From positions 1 through 51,034 of the forward strand of contig CALJOJ010000032.1 in the NCBI GenBank assembly GCA_937981665.1: 51,034 bases of DNA, given 5' to 3'. A program made the position numbers and the translations under genes. This document shows positions 16,660 through 25,937 of this stretch, piece after piece (within the stretch, counting starts at the first letter, position 1; every line of letters starts with the position of its first letter). The notes beneath the pieces were generated by a model. The model did not search any database. It was not told the origin of the DNA and was given only the letters and a program-made list of their open reading frames with translations. This DNA comes from an uncultured Rubritalea sp. Lineage in GTDB: Bacteria > Verrucomicrobiota > Verrucomicrobiia > Verrucomicrobiales > Akkermansiaceae.

Positions 16660-17286
16660 TTTGAAAAAGTTCACCTTCTTAAATTTATCTGGTTGGTGAT
16701 AATCTGGTTTTCCTCCACCAAGATCTGCTGCACTCGCATAGCGCTGCTCAAGAGAATGCACGATAAAGTTCACATTCATCATGCTCTCATCACCAAAGCC
16801 TAATTCCTCACGCAGATAATACAGAGGGATAGCTGCCGCAGTCAGCCAGCTACCATCAGGCGACATATCAGCATACGTCGCCACGTCTGGGATGATCTTA
16901 TCCTCCTCAGACTCACGCACTCGCGGAGCTGTAAAGAGCGCAGACCACCACGCCCCATTAGGAGCTAGATTAAATTCCAGATACCTTCCAGTCTTCGGAT
17001 CTAACAAAAAAAACTCCGCAACATCATACTTCCACAGCTCAGGCATAAACACCCCAGGACGAGCCATCGGGTGGATCAATGCCGCATCTTGATGTGATGC
17101 CACAAACCATAAATACTCCTGATCCACTGCCAATGAAAACGCCAATGGCTTCTCAAACTTCTCACCATACCAGTCATTCTCGATGCCAAATAAATTCACA
17201 TCCAGCTCACCCCACCTCATCGGCTTTTCAACGGTCTCAATATTCATCGCTAAGAAATAAACTATCACGACCACGAAGCAACGCAA
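16648..17286 (-). CDS. CBM9-like domain protein
   Basis: Up to 212 residues. The pattern ESxxFxxWKYDVAEFFLLD with LEFNLAPNGAWW and, later, WLTAAAIPL resembles the carbohydrate-binding module 9-like fold found in many PVC and Bacteroidetes proteins. Two starts are possible: TTG at 17286, which adds a short hydrophobic CFVVVIVYFLA stretch that could be a signal, or ATG at 17247, which gives a cytoplasmic form. No catalytic domain is attached. It converges on the tesA-like gene. Ligand unknown. Confidence 0.6.
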   Translation of the reverse strand: MRCFVVVIVYFLAMNIETVEKPMRWGELDVNLFGIENDWYGEKFEKPLAFSLAVDQEYLWFVASHQDAALIHPMARPGVFMPELWKYDVAEFFLLDPKTGRYLEFNLAPNGAWWSALFTAPRVRESEEDKIIPDVATYADMSPDGSWLTAAAIPLYYLREELGFGDESMMNVNFIVHSLEQRYASAADLGGGKPDYHQPDKFKKVNFFKLGS

Positions 17287-17379
17287 AACTCATCACAGCC
17301 AATACCAATACGCCAGTAGACGTGCACTATGATACATTTCAGTAAATCATCTGAAATAGAAAACTCATCACAGCTAGTA
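17285..17379. repeat. 20-bp direct repeat upstream of moxR
   Basis: AAAACTCATCACAGCCAATA (17285-17304) recurs as AAAACTCATCACAGCTAGTA (17360-17379), 18 of 20 bases identical, 75 bp apart, between the CBM9-like gene and the divergent moxR. It could be a paired regulator site or a small duplication. Confidence 0.4.
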
Positions 17380-17444
17380 TTTAAAATGTAGTAATAGAAA
17401 AATGCTTATTGCTCCATCACCTAATTTACCTATAAACCCAGACA

Positions 17445-18404
17445 ATGACAACAGTCTCAGATCACTTACAAGCGGTACGCGACCAGATCAGCCAAGTGGT
17501 GGTCGGTCAGGAAGTACTTATCGAACGCCTATTACTAGCCCTACTCTGTAACGGGCATGTTCTACTTGAAGGCATACCCGGAGTAGCTAAGACACTCACC
17601 GTTAACAGCCTTGCTAAGGCAATCCATGCACAGTTCAGCCGTATTCAATTTACTCCTGACCTACTCCCTGGCGACCTGACGGGAACACTTGTATACGATC
17701 CTAGAGATCACACATTTTCTGCAGAGAAAGGCCCTATCTTCGCCAACTTACTCCTAGCGGATGAGATCAACCGCGCACCCGCAAAAGTACAAAGCGCCCT
17801 CTTAGAAGCGATGCAGGAGAAACAGGTTACCTTAGGAAAAGAGACTTACCCGCTTCCTGATCCATTTCTCGTACTAGCTACTCAGAACCCTATTGAGCAA
17901 GAAGGAACCTATATCTTACCAGAAGCTCAAGTGGACCGCTTCATGTTCAAGCTCAAGGTCGGCTACCCTACAATGGATGAAGAACTACTAGTAATGCAGC
18001 GCATGGCTAAGGCTAAACCGATGCTAGAAGTACAACCTATCTTAACCATAGAAAATCTCATGGAAATGCGGAGCGCATTAGAAAACTTATTTATCGATGA
18101 AAAGATAGAGCGCTATATCCTCCGCATCGTAGACACTACAAGAAATCCAGATAACTACGACCTCGAGTTATCTCGTTATATAAGGTTTGGCGCTTCGCCT
18201 CGTGCTTCTATTTATTTATCCTTAGCCACTCGTGGTCATGCTCTCCTCTCAGGTCGTGACTATTGCACACCACAAGATGTAAAAGATGTAGCACATGACG
18301 TACTACGCCACCGTCTGGCCATCTCCTACCGTGCTGAAGCTGAGTCGCTCACCTCGGACGACTTGCTTGATAAAATCCTCTCTCAAGTCCCCATCACTGA
18401 ATAA
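17445..18404 (+). CDS. moxR: MoxR family AAA+ ATPase (Bat operon)
   Basis: 319 residues. MoxR-type Walker A GIPGVAKT (43-50), Walker B LLLADEINRAP, sensor segment VLATQNPIEQEGTYILPEAQ with the arginine finger at VDRFMFK, and a C-terminal lid. MoxR ATPases act as chaperones or activators of von Willebrand A-domain proteins; here four VWA/DUF58/Bat genes follow directly, which fits. First gene of an uninterrupted plus-strand operon to 25709. A second MoxR gene is at 45085-45996. Confidence 0.93.
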   Translation: MTTVSDHLQAVRDQISQVVVGQEVLIERLLLALLCNGHVLLEGIPGVAKTLTVNSLAKAIHAQFSRIQFTPDLLPGDLTGTLVYDPRDHTFSAEKGPIFANLLLADEINRAPAKVQSALLEAMQEKQVTLGKETYPLPDPFLVLATQNPIEQEGTYILPEAQVDRFMFKLKVGYPTMDEELLVMQRMAKAKPMLEVQPILTIENLMEMRSALENLFIDEKIERYILRIVDTTRNPDNYDLELSRYIRFGASPRASIYLSLATRGHALLSGRDYCTPQDVKDVAHDVLRHRLAISYRAEAESLTSDDLLDKILSQVPITE

Positions 18405-18416
18405 CATAATTTCCCC

Positions 18417-19286
18417 GTGCTCACTGAACTCGAAAACCGCCTCAATTTACTTGAGCTAAAGTGTCGCCACCCAGTGGAGCACCTACTTGCGGGTGAGTAC
18501 CGTTCCGTGTTCCATGGAAGAGGTATCGAGTTTGAAGATATACGCCCCTATCAGGCTGGTGATGATGTCAGAGCTATGGACTGGAAGATCACCGCCAGAA
18601 CCGGTGAGCCACATATCAAAAGATTCATCGAAGAGCGAGAGCAGTTCATCTATTTATTAGTCGATGTCTCAGCTTCTATGCTACACGGTACTGATGGAAA
18701 TAAACGTAAAACGATGGCTGAAGTATCTGCCCTGATCACTCTAGCTGCGATAAAAAACCAAGATCGCGTTGGACTAATCATGTTTAGTGACAAGATAGAA
18801 CAAGTCATTCCGCCAGCCAAAGGCCGTAATCACGCCATGCGCATCATGGATCAGCTAATGAACTTTCAGCCCACAAGCAAGGGCACTAATCTCACAGAAA
18901 TGCTAAGCCGATTTGGTCAGATAGCCCATAAGCAATCCGTCGCATTTGTCGTGTCAGATTTTTTAACTGAAGACTATCTAAGTGAACTTCAAACACTCGC
19001 CTTTCGCCATGATATCAATGCCATTCACATCACAGAGAAACAGCTAGATCCCACTGATGCTGCAGGACTAGTCCGTATAGCAGACGCTGAGTCAGACGAA
19101 CTATCCATCATCGATGCCAAAGCTGAGCGTGACCACTCAACGATGAATCAACAGCAGTTACGCCAGACCATGATGGAATCCAGAGTCAACCTTCTCGACC
19201 TGGAAGTTGGCTCAAATTGCGTTGAGGCTCTATCGGGATTTTTTCAGTCTCGTCTACCTCAAACAACAAATGAAACAGGAGGATAA
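18417..19286 (+). CDS. DUF58 domain protein with VWA-type MIDAS
   Basis: 289 residues starting at GTG, 12 bp after moxR. The DUF58 core includes GEYRSVFHGRGIEFEDIRPY and DDVRAMDWKITART, and the VWA-like half has DVSAS (83-87), a metal-ion-dependent adhesion site. No membrane helix is present, as is usual for the short DUF58 class that accompanies MoxR, in contrast to the membrane-bound second copy at 43911-45074. Likely a MoxR client; precise role unknown. Confidence 0.9.
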   Translation: MLTELENRLNLLELKCRHPVEHLLAGEYRSVFHGRGIEFEDIRPYQAGDDVRAMDWKITARTGEPHIKRFIEEREQFIYLLVDVSASMLHGTDGNKRKTMAEVSALITLAAIKNQDRVGLIMFSDKIEQVIPPAKGRNHAMRIMDQLMNFQPTSKGTNLTEMLSRFGQIAHKQSVAFVVSDFLTEDYLSELQTLAFRHDINAIHITEKQLDPTDAAGLVRIADAESDELSIIDAKAERDHSTMNQQQLRQTMMESRVNLLDLEVGSNCVEALSGFFQSRLPQTTNETGG

Positions 19287-19289
19287 GTA

Positions 19290-20048
19290 ATGCAGACTAT
19301 TATTCTTATACTTCTTACTCTAACACTAAAGCTATCTGCTTACTCATTCCCAGTGAATGACTCTGCCGTATCTATAGAACTCAGACCTAAACATTGTTTA
19401 CCTGGAGACGTCGTAAAACTTCATGCCGAAATGAAACGCTCCGACTTCGCCGAGTTCGCTCTCACCGTACCCACTCACCCATCCATAATACTCGTTGCTA
19501 AAGAGCATACCCCAGTCACTTTTAAAGACGGTTTTTATTACCAGACATCGACATGGGTATTACAACCCACAGAAGCTGGAGAATTCAAATTAGAGGGAAT
19601 AAAGATATTCTTAACTCAAGAAAAAATCACCATTGAACATGCTCCAAGCGCTCCAGTCTTATCTGTACAAAGCCATAATATAATAGAAGACAGTAATACG
19701 CCAGAGACCCTACATCCTAGTTCAAAAAACGTCTCTCCCACCCCACTTGGATTACCTCTGGCTCTACTCTTATTAGGGATCATCTTTATTACATCGGTTC
19801 TCTTCTATTTAAAACGATCTAAGCCGAAAAATACAGATATAAAAAGCTCTAGCAAGGCCTCATTAGTAACGATATATCAAGCGTTGGAGACGAATCAATC
19901 AGACACAAAAGACATCGAAAAAATCCTTATCGATGACGACGCGAACCTCTCCTCTGAGATACGCCAAGCCCTTGAACAAAGAGCCTACAGTTCTTCTTCT
20001 GACGATACTAAACTCTTAAGAATAATTAGAGAGGAGATCAACAAATGA
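19290..20048 (+). CDS. Bat operon membrane protein with short BatD-like domain
   Basis: 252 residues. A cleavable-looking signal peptide is followed by a beta-rich periplasmic domain (about 20-130, with TSTWVLQPTEAGEFKLEG similar in style to BatD), one transmembrane helix near 153-172 and a helical cytoplasmic tail of about 80 residues. It occupies the slot held in other Bat operons by small membrane proteins such as DUF4381. Its stop overlaps the batA ATG (ATGA), so expression is coupled. No enzymatic motif. Presumed scaffold for the VWA proteins. Confidence 0.7.
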   Translation: MQTIILILLTLTLKLSAYSFPVNDSAVSIELRPKHCLPGDVVKLHAEMKRSDFAEFALTVPTHPSIILVAKEHTPVTFKDGFYYQTSTWVLQPTEAGEFKLEGIKIFLTQEKITIEHAPSAPVLSVQSHNIIEDSNTPETLHPSSKNVSPTPLGLPLALLLLGIIFITSVLFYLKRSKPKNTDIKSSSKASLVTIYQALETNQSDTKDIEKILIDDDANLSSEIRQALEQRAYSSSSDDTKLLRIIREEINK

Positions 20049-21058
20049 ACATACTCTACCCGTGGTTCTTCACCCTGATCCCGCTCTATCTATTGCTTTT
20101 GAATTTTCCTAAAAACCGAACTTCCGTGACCGTTCCCTCACTGCGAACATGGCCTAACAGAGAAGCTGGTCGCGCACGCTATCTCTGGCTACCTACGTCC
20201 CTACGTCACCTCTCTGTACTACTTACTATTCTAGCCCTAGCTCGTCCTCAAGCTGGCTCGACCCAAAGCATCGAGGTTTCAGAAGGCATTGCCATCCAGC
20301 TGTTAGTTGATGTTTCCAGTAGTATGGACATGAGCGTTCTAGACATCGGTGATAAAAGAAGCAGCCGTATAGAAGTCGCTAAATCTATGGTTCAGCGATT
20401 CATCGCAGGTGACGGAGAAAGACTACAAGGAAGGCCAAATGACCTCATCGGTTTAATCACCTTTGCTCGCTATGCTGATACATGTAGTCCACTCACCTTT
20501 GGACACGATGCCTTACTGCAAATAGTCAACGGGCTAGAAATCCAAACCCGCCCAAACGAAGACGGCACAGCCTATGGTGATGCGTTAGCCATTGCCGCAG
20601 CTAGATTAAATAATCCTGAATCTCTAAAACACGGCAGCAACAGCTTAGATATAGACGCACTAAAAAGCCGTGTCATCATTCTACTCACCGACGGTGAAAA
20701 TAATGCAGGCAATCATTTACCTATCGAAGCAGCTGGCCTAGCAAAGGCATGGGACTGCCGGATTTATGCCATCAGTTTAGGCGATAATAATAACGACGAG
20801 AACCTAGAAGAACTAAGCAACGCTGAAAAAACGCTCGAACACATCAGTCTAGAAACTGGTGGGATATTCCAAAAAGCATACGACTTCGAATCCTTACTTT
20901 CGGTCTATGAAGCGATTGATAAACTAGAGAGATCTGAGATATCAACTCGCAGCTTTGAACGTGTCGCAGAATGGTTTTGGCTCCCATTACTCCTCTCCAT
21001 TCTAGCTCTATTTTCATCCTTAATCATAGAAGCAACATGGTTGCGTATCGCCCCATGA
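20045..21058 (+). CDS. batA: BatA-like VWA-domain membrane protein
   Basis: 337 residues: two N-terminal helices around the conserved SLRHLSVLLTILALARPQ block, a VWA domain with MIDAS DVSSS (89-93), GTAYGDALA threonine and a third metal site around LLTDGENNAG, and a C-terminal helix (about 310-330). The domain faces the periplasm in Bacteroides BatA. Overlaps both neighbours by 4 bp. Role in aerotolerance or envelope stress is taken from the Bat family; not shown for this organism. Confidence 0.9.
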   Translation: MNILYPWFFTLIPLYLLLLNFPKNRTSVTVPSLRTWPNREAGRARYLWLPTSLRHLSVLLTILALARPQAGSTQSIEVSEGIAIQLLVDVSSSMDMSVLDIGDKRSSRIEVAKSMVQRFIAGDGERLQGRPNDLIGLITFARYADTCSPLTFGHDALLQIVNGLEIQTRPNEDGTAYGDALAIAAARLNNPESLKHGSNSLDIDALKSRVIILLTDGENNAGNHLPIEAAGLAKAWDCRIYAISLGDNNNDENLEELSNAEKTLEHISLETGGIFQKAYDFESLLSVYEAIDKLERSEISTRSFERVAEWFWLPLLLSILALFSSLIIEATWLRIAP

Positions 21059-23145
21059 GTGATTTCATATTTCAATGGCCTAGCCTTCTAACTTTATTAA
21101 TTCTGACTATTCCTCTAGTCTGGATTTTAAACCGTGCGCGTATGAAGCGTCAGCAAGTAGTGGTCGCACTCGGTGGAAAGTCTAGCCAACACCGTAAGTC
21201 CAGAGACATTTTAAGGACGCTTTCATTGATACTACTCATCCTAGCTGTAGCACGCCCAGGATATGCTCCACGGGCAGAGTCAGTATCACGTTCCGGTAGA
21301 GATGTCGTCCTCGCTATCGATGTCTCTCAGAGCATGTTAGCAGAGGATCTATCTCCTTCCAGATTAGAAGTGGCTAAACAAGGAGTACGTGACATATTAG
21401 CTACCTTTGAGAATCAACGAGTAGCTCTAGTCGTCTACGCTGGGAGCGCATCTATTCTCTGCCCACTCACCTACGACTACGACTTCGTGCATTACATGTT
21501 AGAACAGGTCAACACACGCTCAGTAGATTTCGGAGGAACGGCACTGCAGTCAGCTATTGAGAAAACTACCGACCAAGTATTCATTGACGGTCGAGAAGGA
21601 GTACAAGACCTCATCATCCTTACTGATGGTGGAGATCACCAATCTCAGACAGCCAAGATCATTGAACTAATAGAAGAAAAAGAAGCCGATGTCTTATTAG
21701 TAGGTCTGGGAGATCTTAATGTGAGCTCTACCATTCCCATCAAGGATAATGAAGGCAAGATAACTTCATTAATATACAAAAACGCACCCGTCTTAACCAA
21801 GCTAGAAGACACTAGCCTAAGAAACCTAGCTAACCAAAGTAACCGTATTACCTACCACCCAGTAGGTGTTAGACCATTTAATATGGGACAACTCTATCTA
21901 GCACACACTACTAACAGCAATACCGAAGCCGCAGATAGTCAGACCGGAATCATCGTCTATCAAGATGCTGCTATTTTCTTAATCATCCCTAGTTTAGTCT
22001 TACTCATCCTGTCTGAGTACTGGGGTTCTTATAGCTCTAAAACTAACAGAATTACCGCCACGGTTCTACTAGTCTTCTTGTCTTATCCATCTAACAGCCA
22101 TGCTGCTAAAGAAACATTTCAAGCCTCTTTTAATAACGCCACAGAACTATTAAACTCAGAGCAATGGGAAGATGCCGCAGAGCAATTCTCGACACTCTAT
22201 GATGAAGGTACTGAGAAGTCAGTATCACCTAGAGGATTGGCCGCTGTGCAGTTCAACCGTGGATTATGCCTTATTCAGTTAGCCGAAGCGGAGGCAGCAC
22301 ATCCCTCACTAGCACTAAGCTATGCAAGAAATGCTCAGCTAGCATTCCTGATCAGTAAGCGTTGTTTACCAGAACTACAGCGTGCGGGTATTCGGCTAGA
22401 ACTCACCTCTTCAATGATCACTGAGATCGAGTTGAAAATTGCACAACAAAGATTACTCGAAGATGAGATCAATCAACAAATCCAATTACTCATTGAACAA
22501 TTAGAACTCTTATTAGCAGATCAACAATCACTTCACCACGAGATCATAGAAAAAGATGTCAAACGACGTCCGAAGACTCTCATGCCTGAAGAGGCCATAT
22601 CCAATTCTATCGCTTTTACCAAAACCCAAAAGTCATATACTCCAAGAGCAAAAGAAATCCAGAAATCGATGCAGGCTATTGATCTAAAGCTCAAGCTACA
22701 ATTAAATAACATCCCTGACTTTGAGACCCTCATGACTCAGCCGTTAAAACTGATTTTAAAAACTCAAGAGGCGCAGACTAAGGCCGAAAATCACCTAACA
22801 GCATGGGAAACCTGGCCCGCAGGCAGAGCCGAGCAACAGCGGGCTATTACTCTGTTAAAAGAGATCATAGAATTACTAAACAACGACTCTCAGGATAGTT
22901 CCGAAGATAGTGAAAATTATGAAGACATGGAGGACGAAGATTATGAATATACCAATGATTCAGAAGACTCTATGGCTAGTTCAGAAGCCACACAAGGCGA
23001 CCTAGCAGCAGGATCAGAAATGCAGGAACTCCCCGTCCCGAACTATTCTGCGGATGATATCCTACTAGAAGAACAAGGCAGCTTACAGTTCCGCCAACAA
23101 AAACGTGCCAACGCCAATGCGGCTAAGGTAGAAAAAGATTTTTAA
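21055..23145 (+). CDS. batB: BatB-like VWA protein fused to a TPR/helical BatC-like region
   Basis: 696 residues from the ATG at 21055, which overlaps the batA stop; longer forms starting in batA are unlikely. Two helices and RTLSLILLILAVARPG precede a VWA domain with DVSQS (89-93), GTALQSAI and ILTDGGDH. A third helix (about 300-320) is followed by a second signal-like helix and a TPR-like region (about 350-440), then a long coiled-coil segment and an acidic Glu/Asp/Ser stretch (about 610-660). In many genomes the VWA (BatB) and TPR (BatC) parts are separate genes, so this is a fusion. 5 bp precede the next gene. Confidence 0.88.
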   Translation: MSDFIFQWPSLLTLLILTIPLVWILNRARMKRQQVVVALGGKSSQHRKSRDILRTLSLILLILAVARPGYAPRAESVSRSGRDVVLAIDVSQSMLAEDLSPSRLEVAKQGVRDILATFENQRVALVVYAGSASILCPLTYDYDFVHYMLEQVNTRSVDFGGTALQSAIEKTTDQVFIDGREGVQDLIILTDGGDHQSQTAKIIELIEEKEADVLLVGLGDLNVSSTIPIKDNEGKITSLIYKNAPVLTKLEDTSLRNLANQSNRITYHPVGVRPFNMGQLYLAHTTNSNTEAADSQTGIIVYQDAAIFLIIPSLVLLILSEYWGSYSSKTNRITATVLLVFLSYPSNSHAAKETFQASFNNATELLNSEQWEDAAEQFSTLYDEGTEKSVSPRGLAAVQFNRGLCLIQLAEAEAAHPSLALSYARNAQLAFLISKRCLPELQRAGIRLELTSSMITEIELKIAQQRLLEDEINQQIQLLIEQLELLLADQQSLHHEIIEKDVKRRPKTLMPEEAISNSIAFTKTQKSYTPRAKEIQKSMQAIDLKLKLQLNNIPDFETLMTQPLKLILKTQEAQTKAENHLTAWETWPAGRAEQQRAITLLKEIIELLNNDSQDSSEDSENYEDMEDEDYEYTNDSEDSMASSEATQGDLAAGSEMQELPVPNYSADDILLEEQGSLQFRQQKRANANAAKVEKDF

Positions 23146-23150
23146 CCACT

Positions 23151-25709
23151 ATGATATCTTCCTTATCACATTATAAAAAATACATCTTGGTATTACTTTT
23201 TCACCCCCTCTCCATTCTCTCATCATGTGGGCAGGATGAGAGAATGGAACCTATCATCGAGCTAATCTCTCGCTCAGCAGAGCTACAACTACAGGATAAA
23301 ACTTGGTTTACTGACCGCTCAGCCACAGCTACTATTTATTTCGATGAGATCGTCAATACACCTGAAGAATGGGAAAACAACTCAGGTGAATACACCGTAT
23401 TAGACATTGAGATCCGTGAACTTACAGATCAGAAACTTGGAAAATCAATAGCGGTAATCCAATTTCTACCTCGTAAAACTGGATTAGTGACACTAGATCC
23501 TATCCGCCTCTCATCTAATACAACTACCTACCAGACTCGCGCACTACAAATTCTAGTTAGCGAGCCTCAAGCATCATCAGAAATGTCACTTACTCTGAAA
23601 CCAGTGAAACACACTGTCTATGTAGGTGAGCCGCTACGCCTAGACTTATCTTGGACTTGCGCATTACCCGCCCATTTACTGAAAAAACTAAATCTCAACC
23701 CAGCATTTTTTAGCAACCCCTCTATCGAAGTCGTCATCCCACGGACAACAGCGGACGAGAATAATCAAATAGGCCTACCTCTCGGCGGTCGTCGCGTCAT
23801 AGCCACTCGTAACCTTACTTCTAATCGAGATAGCCTGGGTCTTATAGAACTTCCTCTATACCTACGCTTCGACACACCAGGGAAATACACCCTCGCAGAA
23901 ACTCGGCTGGAATGCTCTAAACTGAGCCAATCAAACGAAAAGTTCGCTAGCTACGCCTCATATTTTAATAACGCACTCTTCGAATCTGTAGATAAAGGAA
24001 AAGTATACAAGCGTTTATACACCACGGCTCCCAAAATTGAAATCGAAGTCATTGCTTTGCCTTCAAAAAAACAATCTTCAGAATTTAGCGGCTTATTCAC
24101 GCCTCTCACTATGGAGGTATCAGTCAAGCCCTCTGAAGCAAAGATAGGAGACCTGATGGAACTAGAAATCACGCTCAATAGCGATGCACCTCACGGCATG
24201 CTGGAGCTCCCGCTACTAAGAAACTTCTCTGACATCCGAGAACGCTTCGTCATTGATAAGAATTACAGTAGAATCTGGCACCCTAGTGGCACTACTTTCC
24301 GCACGCGTATCCGCGCCTTATCCACCTCCACTCAAGCCTTCCCATCGATCCCTATTCAGCTCTTTAATCCATCAACGGGAGAGTTCGAACTTCACTCCAC
24401 AGATCCGATTCCGTTAAAAATAATGCCCAGCGATGGAAAAGAATTTATCCCATTATCCTCTTTTCCTGACTCAGCCATTACCCTCACAGACCAACCAGAA
24501 GGTACCTGGCATAATCAAAAAACATCTCCTATGACAGATTTTCTAAACACAATGTTCAATATACTCAACCAGGCTTTCTGGGCATTACTTATCATAGCTC
24601 CAGTTCTCTTTCTCTGTTCACTGCCTATCATCCGTGAGCGACGTAAACGTGCCGCAGACAAACGATACCAATCACGGATCAAAGCGTATCGAGAGTTTAA
24701 GAAGATCACAGTCGCCTCACCTGAGAAATGGCCAGCTTTCCTCAGCCTCATCGCGACAAGCTTTGGTGCTACAGGAAAATCATGGACACAAAAAGATTCT
24801 AAAAAAGCCTTACTTTCTATTGGCACAACCAACGACGAGATCGAACAGATTATAACTATCCATAAAAAAGTAGACGCCCAAGAATACAGTAACGATCAAC
24901 CTGAAGCAGAATTTAATCAGCTCAATAGCTTAGCCAAAAATCTTATTACCCGCTTAGCAAAAACCTCACTCATCATCCTGTTCCTGAGCGTATCTATCTC
25001 CTCTAAAGTCCACGCGAACGATTGGCTAAAAGCAGAGCAAGCCTTCAAAGAAGCTCAGCAAGCTCAAGCTGGTAGCGCCAGCTCAAAAGCACTCTATATG
25101 AAAGCCGCATTAGCATTCGAAACAGAATCAACTAATCCAGCACACACTGACTCAGCTTGGTATAATGCAGGTAACGCATGGTTCAAGGCTGGAGCAATAG
25201 GACGTTCTATTGCAGCCTATCGACAAGCATCATTACATTCTCCCTTTGATCAGAAAGTATCTGAAAATCTTGCCGTAGCTCGTGCTATGACACTCAACGA
25301 TATACCAGTAACAGCTACAACATGGAGCTGGAAAAACCTCCCCCTTTTATGGATCAAAGTTCCATTAGTCGTTATCAACTTTATCTTCTGGGGCGCACTT
25401 GCCTTTACCTTCCGTTATAGAAATAGGAGATGGATGACTTTTTCTGTAATCAATGCTATTTGCTTATTTATCCTATTAGCAGCCTTTATGCAAAAAAGCC
25501 TAACTGCTCAGCAGGCGGGTGTGGTTATCATTGACTCAGCTCTATCTAAAAAAGGCCCAGACTACTCTTACGCCAATGCATTCAATGAGCCACTTCATGA
25601 CGGACTAGAGTTCATCCTCGTAGAGCAACGTGCAGACTGGAGCTTCATCAAGATGTCCGACGGTCGCCAATGCTGGCTTCCGACTAGCCAAGTACAGTTC
25701 ATCAAGTAA
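23151..25709 (+). CDS. batD: BatD/BatE fusion: oxygen-tolerance domain, TPR and SH3 domain
   Basis: 852 residues. The N-terminus has a hydrophobic stretch ending in LSSCG, a possible lipobox. Two or three beta-rich BatD repeats fill residues 40-440, followed by a transmembrane helix near 470. A cytoplasmic segment and another hydrophobic segment (about 600-622) lead to a TPR-like block (WYNAGNAWFKAGAIGRSIAAYRQA, about 675-700), two more helices, and a final 60-residue SH3-like domain ending RQCWLPTSQVQFIK. This is the BatD plus BatE layout in one chain. Last gene of the operon; no clear terminator follows. Confidence 0.85.
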   Translation: MISSLSHYKKYILVLLFHPLSILSSCGQDERMEPIIELISRSAELQLQDKTWFTDRSATATIYFDEIVNTPEEWENNSGEYTVLDIEIRELTDQKLGKSIAVIQFLPRKTGLVTLDPIRLSSNTTTYQTRALQILVSEPQASSEMSLTLKPVKHTVYVGEPLRLDLSWTCALPAHLLKKLNLNPAFFSNPSIEVVIPRTTADENNQIGLPLGGRRVIATRNLTSNRDSLGLIELPLYLRFDTPGKYTLAETRLECSKLSQSNEKFASYASYFNNALFESVDKGKVYKRLYTTAPKIEIEVIALPSKKQSSEFSGLFTPLTMEVSVKPSEAKIGDLMELEITLNSDAPHGMLELPLLRNFSDIRERFVIDKNYSRIWHPSGTTFRTRIRALSTSTQAFPSIPIQLFNPSTGEFELHSTDPIPLKIMPSDGKEFIPLSSFPDSAITLTDQPEGTWHNQKTSPMTDFLNTMFNILNQAFWALLIIAPVLFLCSLPIIRERRKRAADKRYQSRIKAYREFKKITVASPEKWPAFLSLIATSFGATGKSWTQKDSKKALLSIGTTNDEIEQIITIHKKVDAQEYSNDQPEAEFNQLNSLAKNLITRLAKTSLIILFLSVSISSKVHANDWLKAEQAFKEAQQAQAGSASSKALYMKAALAFETESTNPAHTDSAWYNAGNAWFKAGAIGRSIAAYRQASLHSPFDQKVSENLAVARAMTLNDIPVTATTWSWKNLPLLWIKVPLVVINFIFWGALAFTFRYRNRRWMTFSVINAICLFILLAAFMQKSLTAQQAGVVIIDSALSKKGPDYSYANAFNEPLHDGLEFILVEQRADWSFIKMSDGRQCWLPTSQVQFIK

Positions 25710-25937
25710 GTGACTCTGCAAGCATCACCTAGTACTCATACTCTGTAGTTGTGTTAATTGAAATATTAAACATCGACAATCGCAGAAAAATTCTCAGTCT
25801 CCTAGAAACCCACTTAATCTATAGAAGTCGCCCTCCGTTTATCTCTGGTATGTCGCAATATGAGATAAATAGTTTTTTCACGGTGATTTCACATTGGCTT
25901 CATCAAGAGTTCATCTTTGTACTCCATATTGATTCTA
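25710..25937. other. Spacer between batD and ispH
   Basis: 228 bp without a convincing gene. A 69-codon frame exists but overlaps the ispH start and has no recognisable features. Presumably contains the ispH promoter. Confidence 0.4.
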
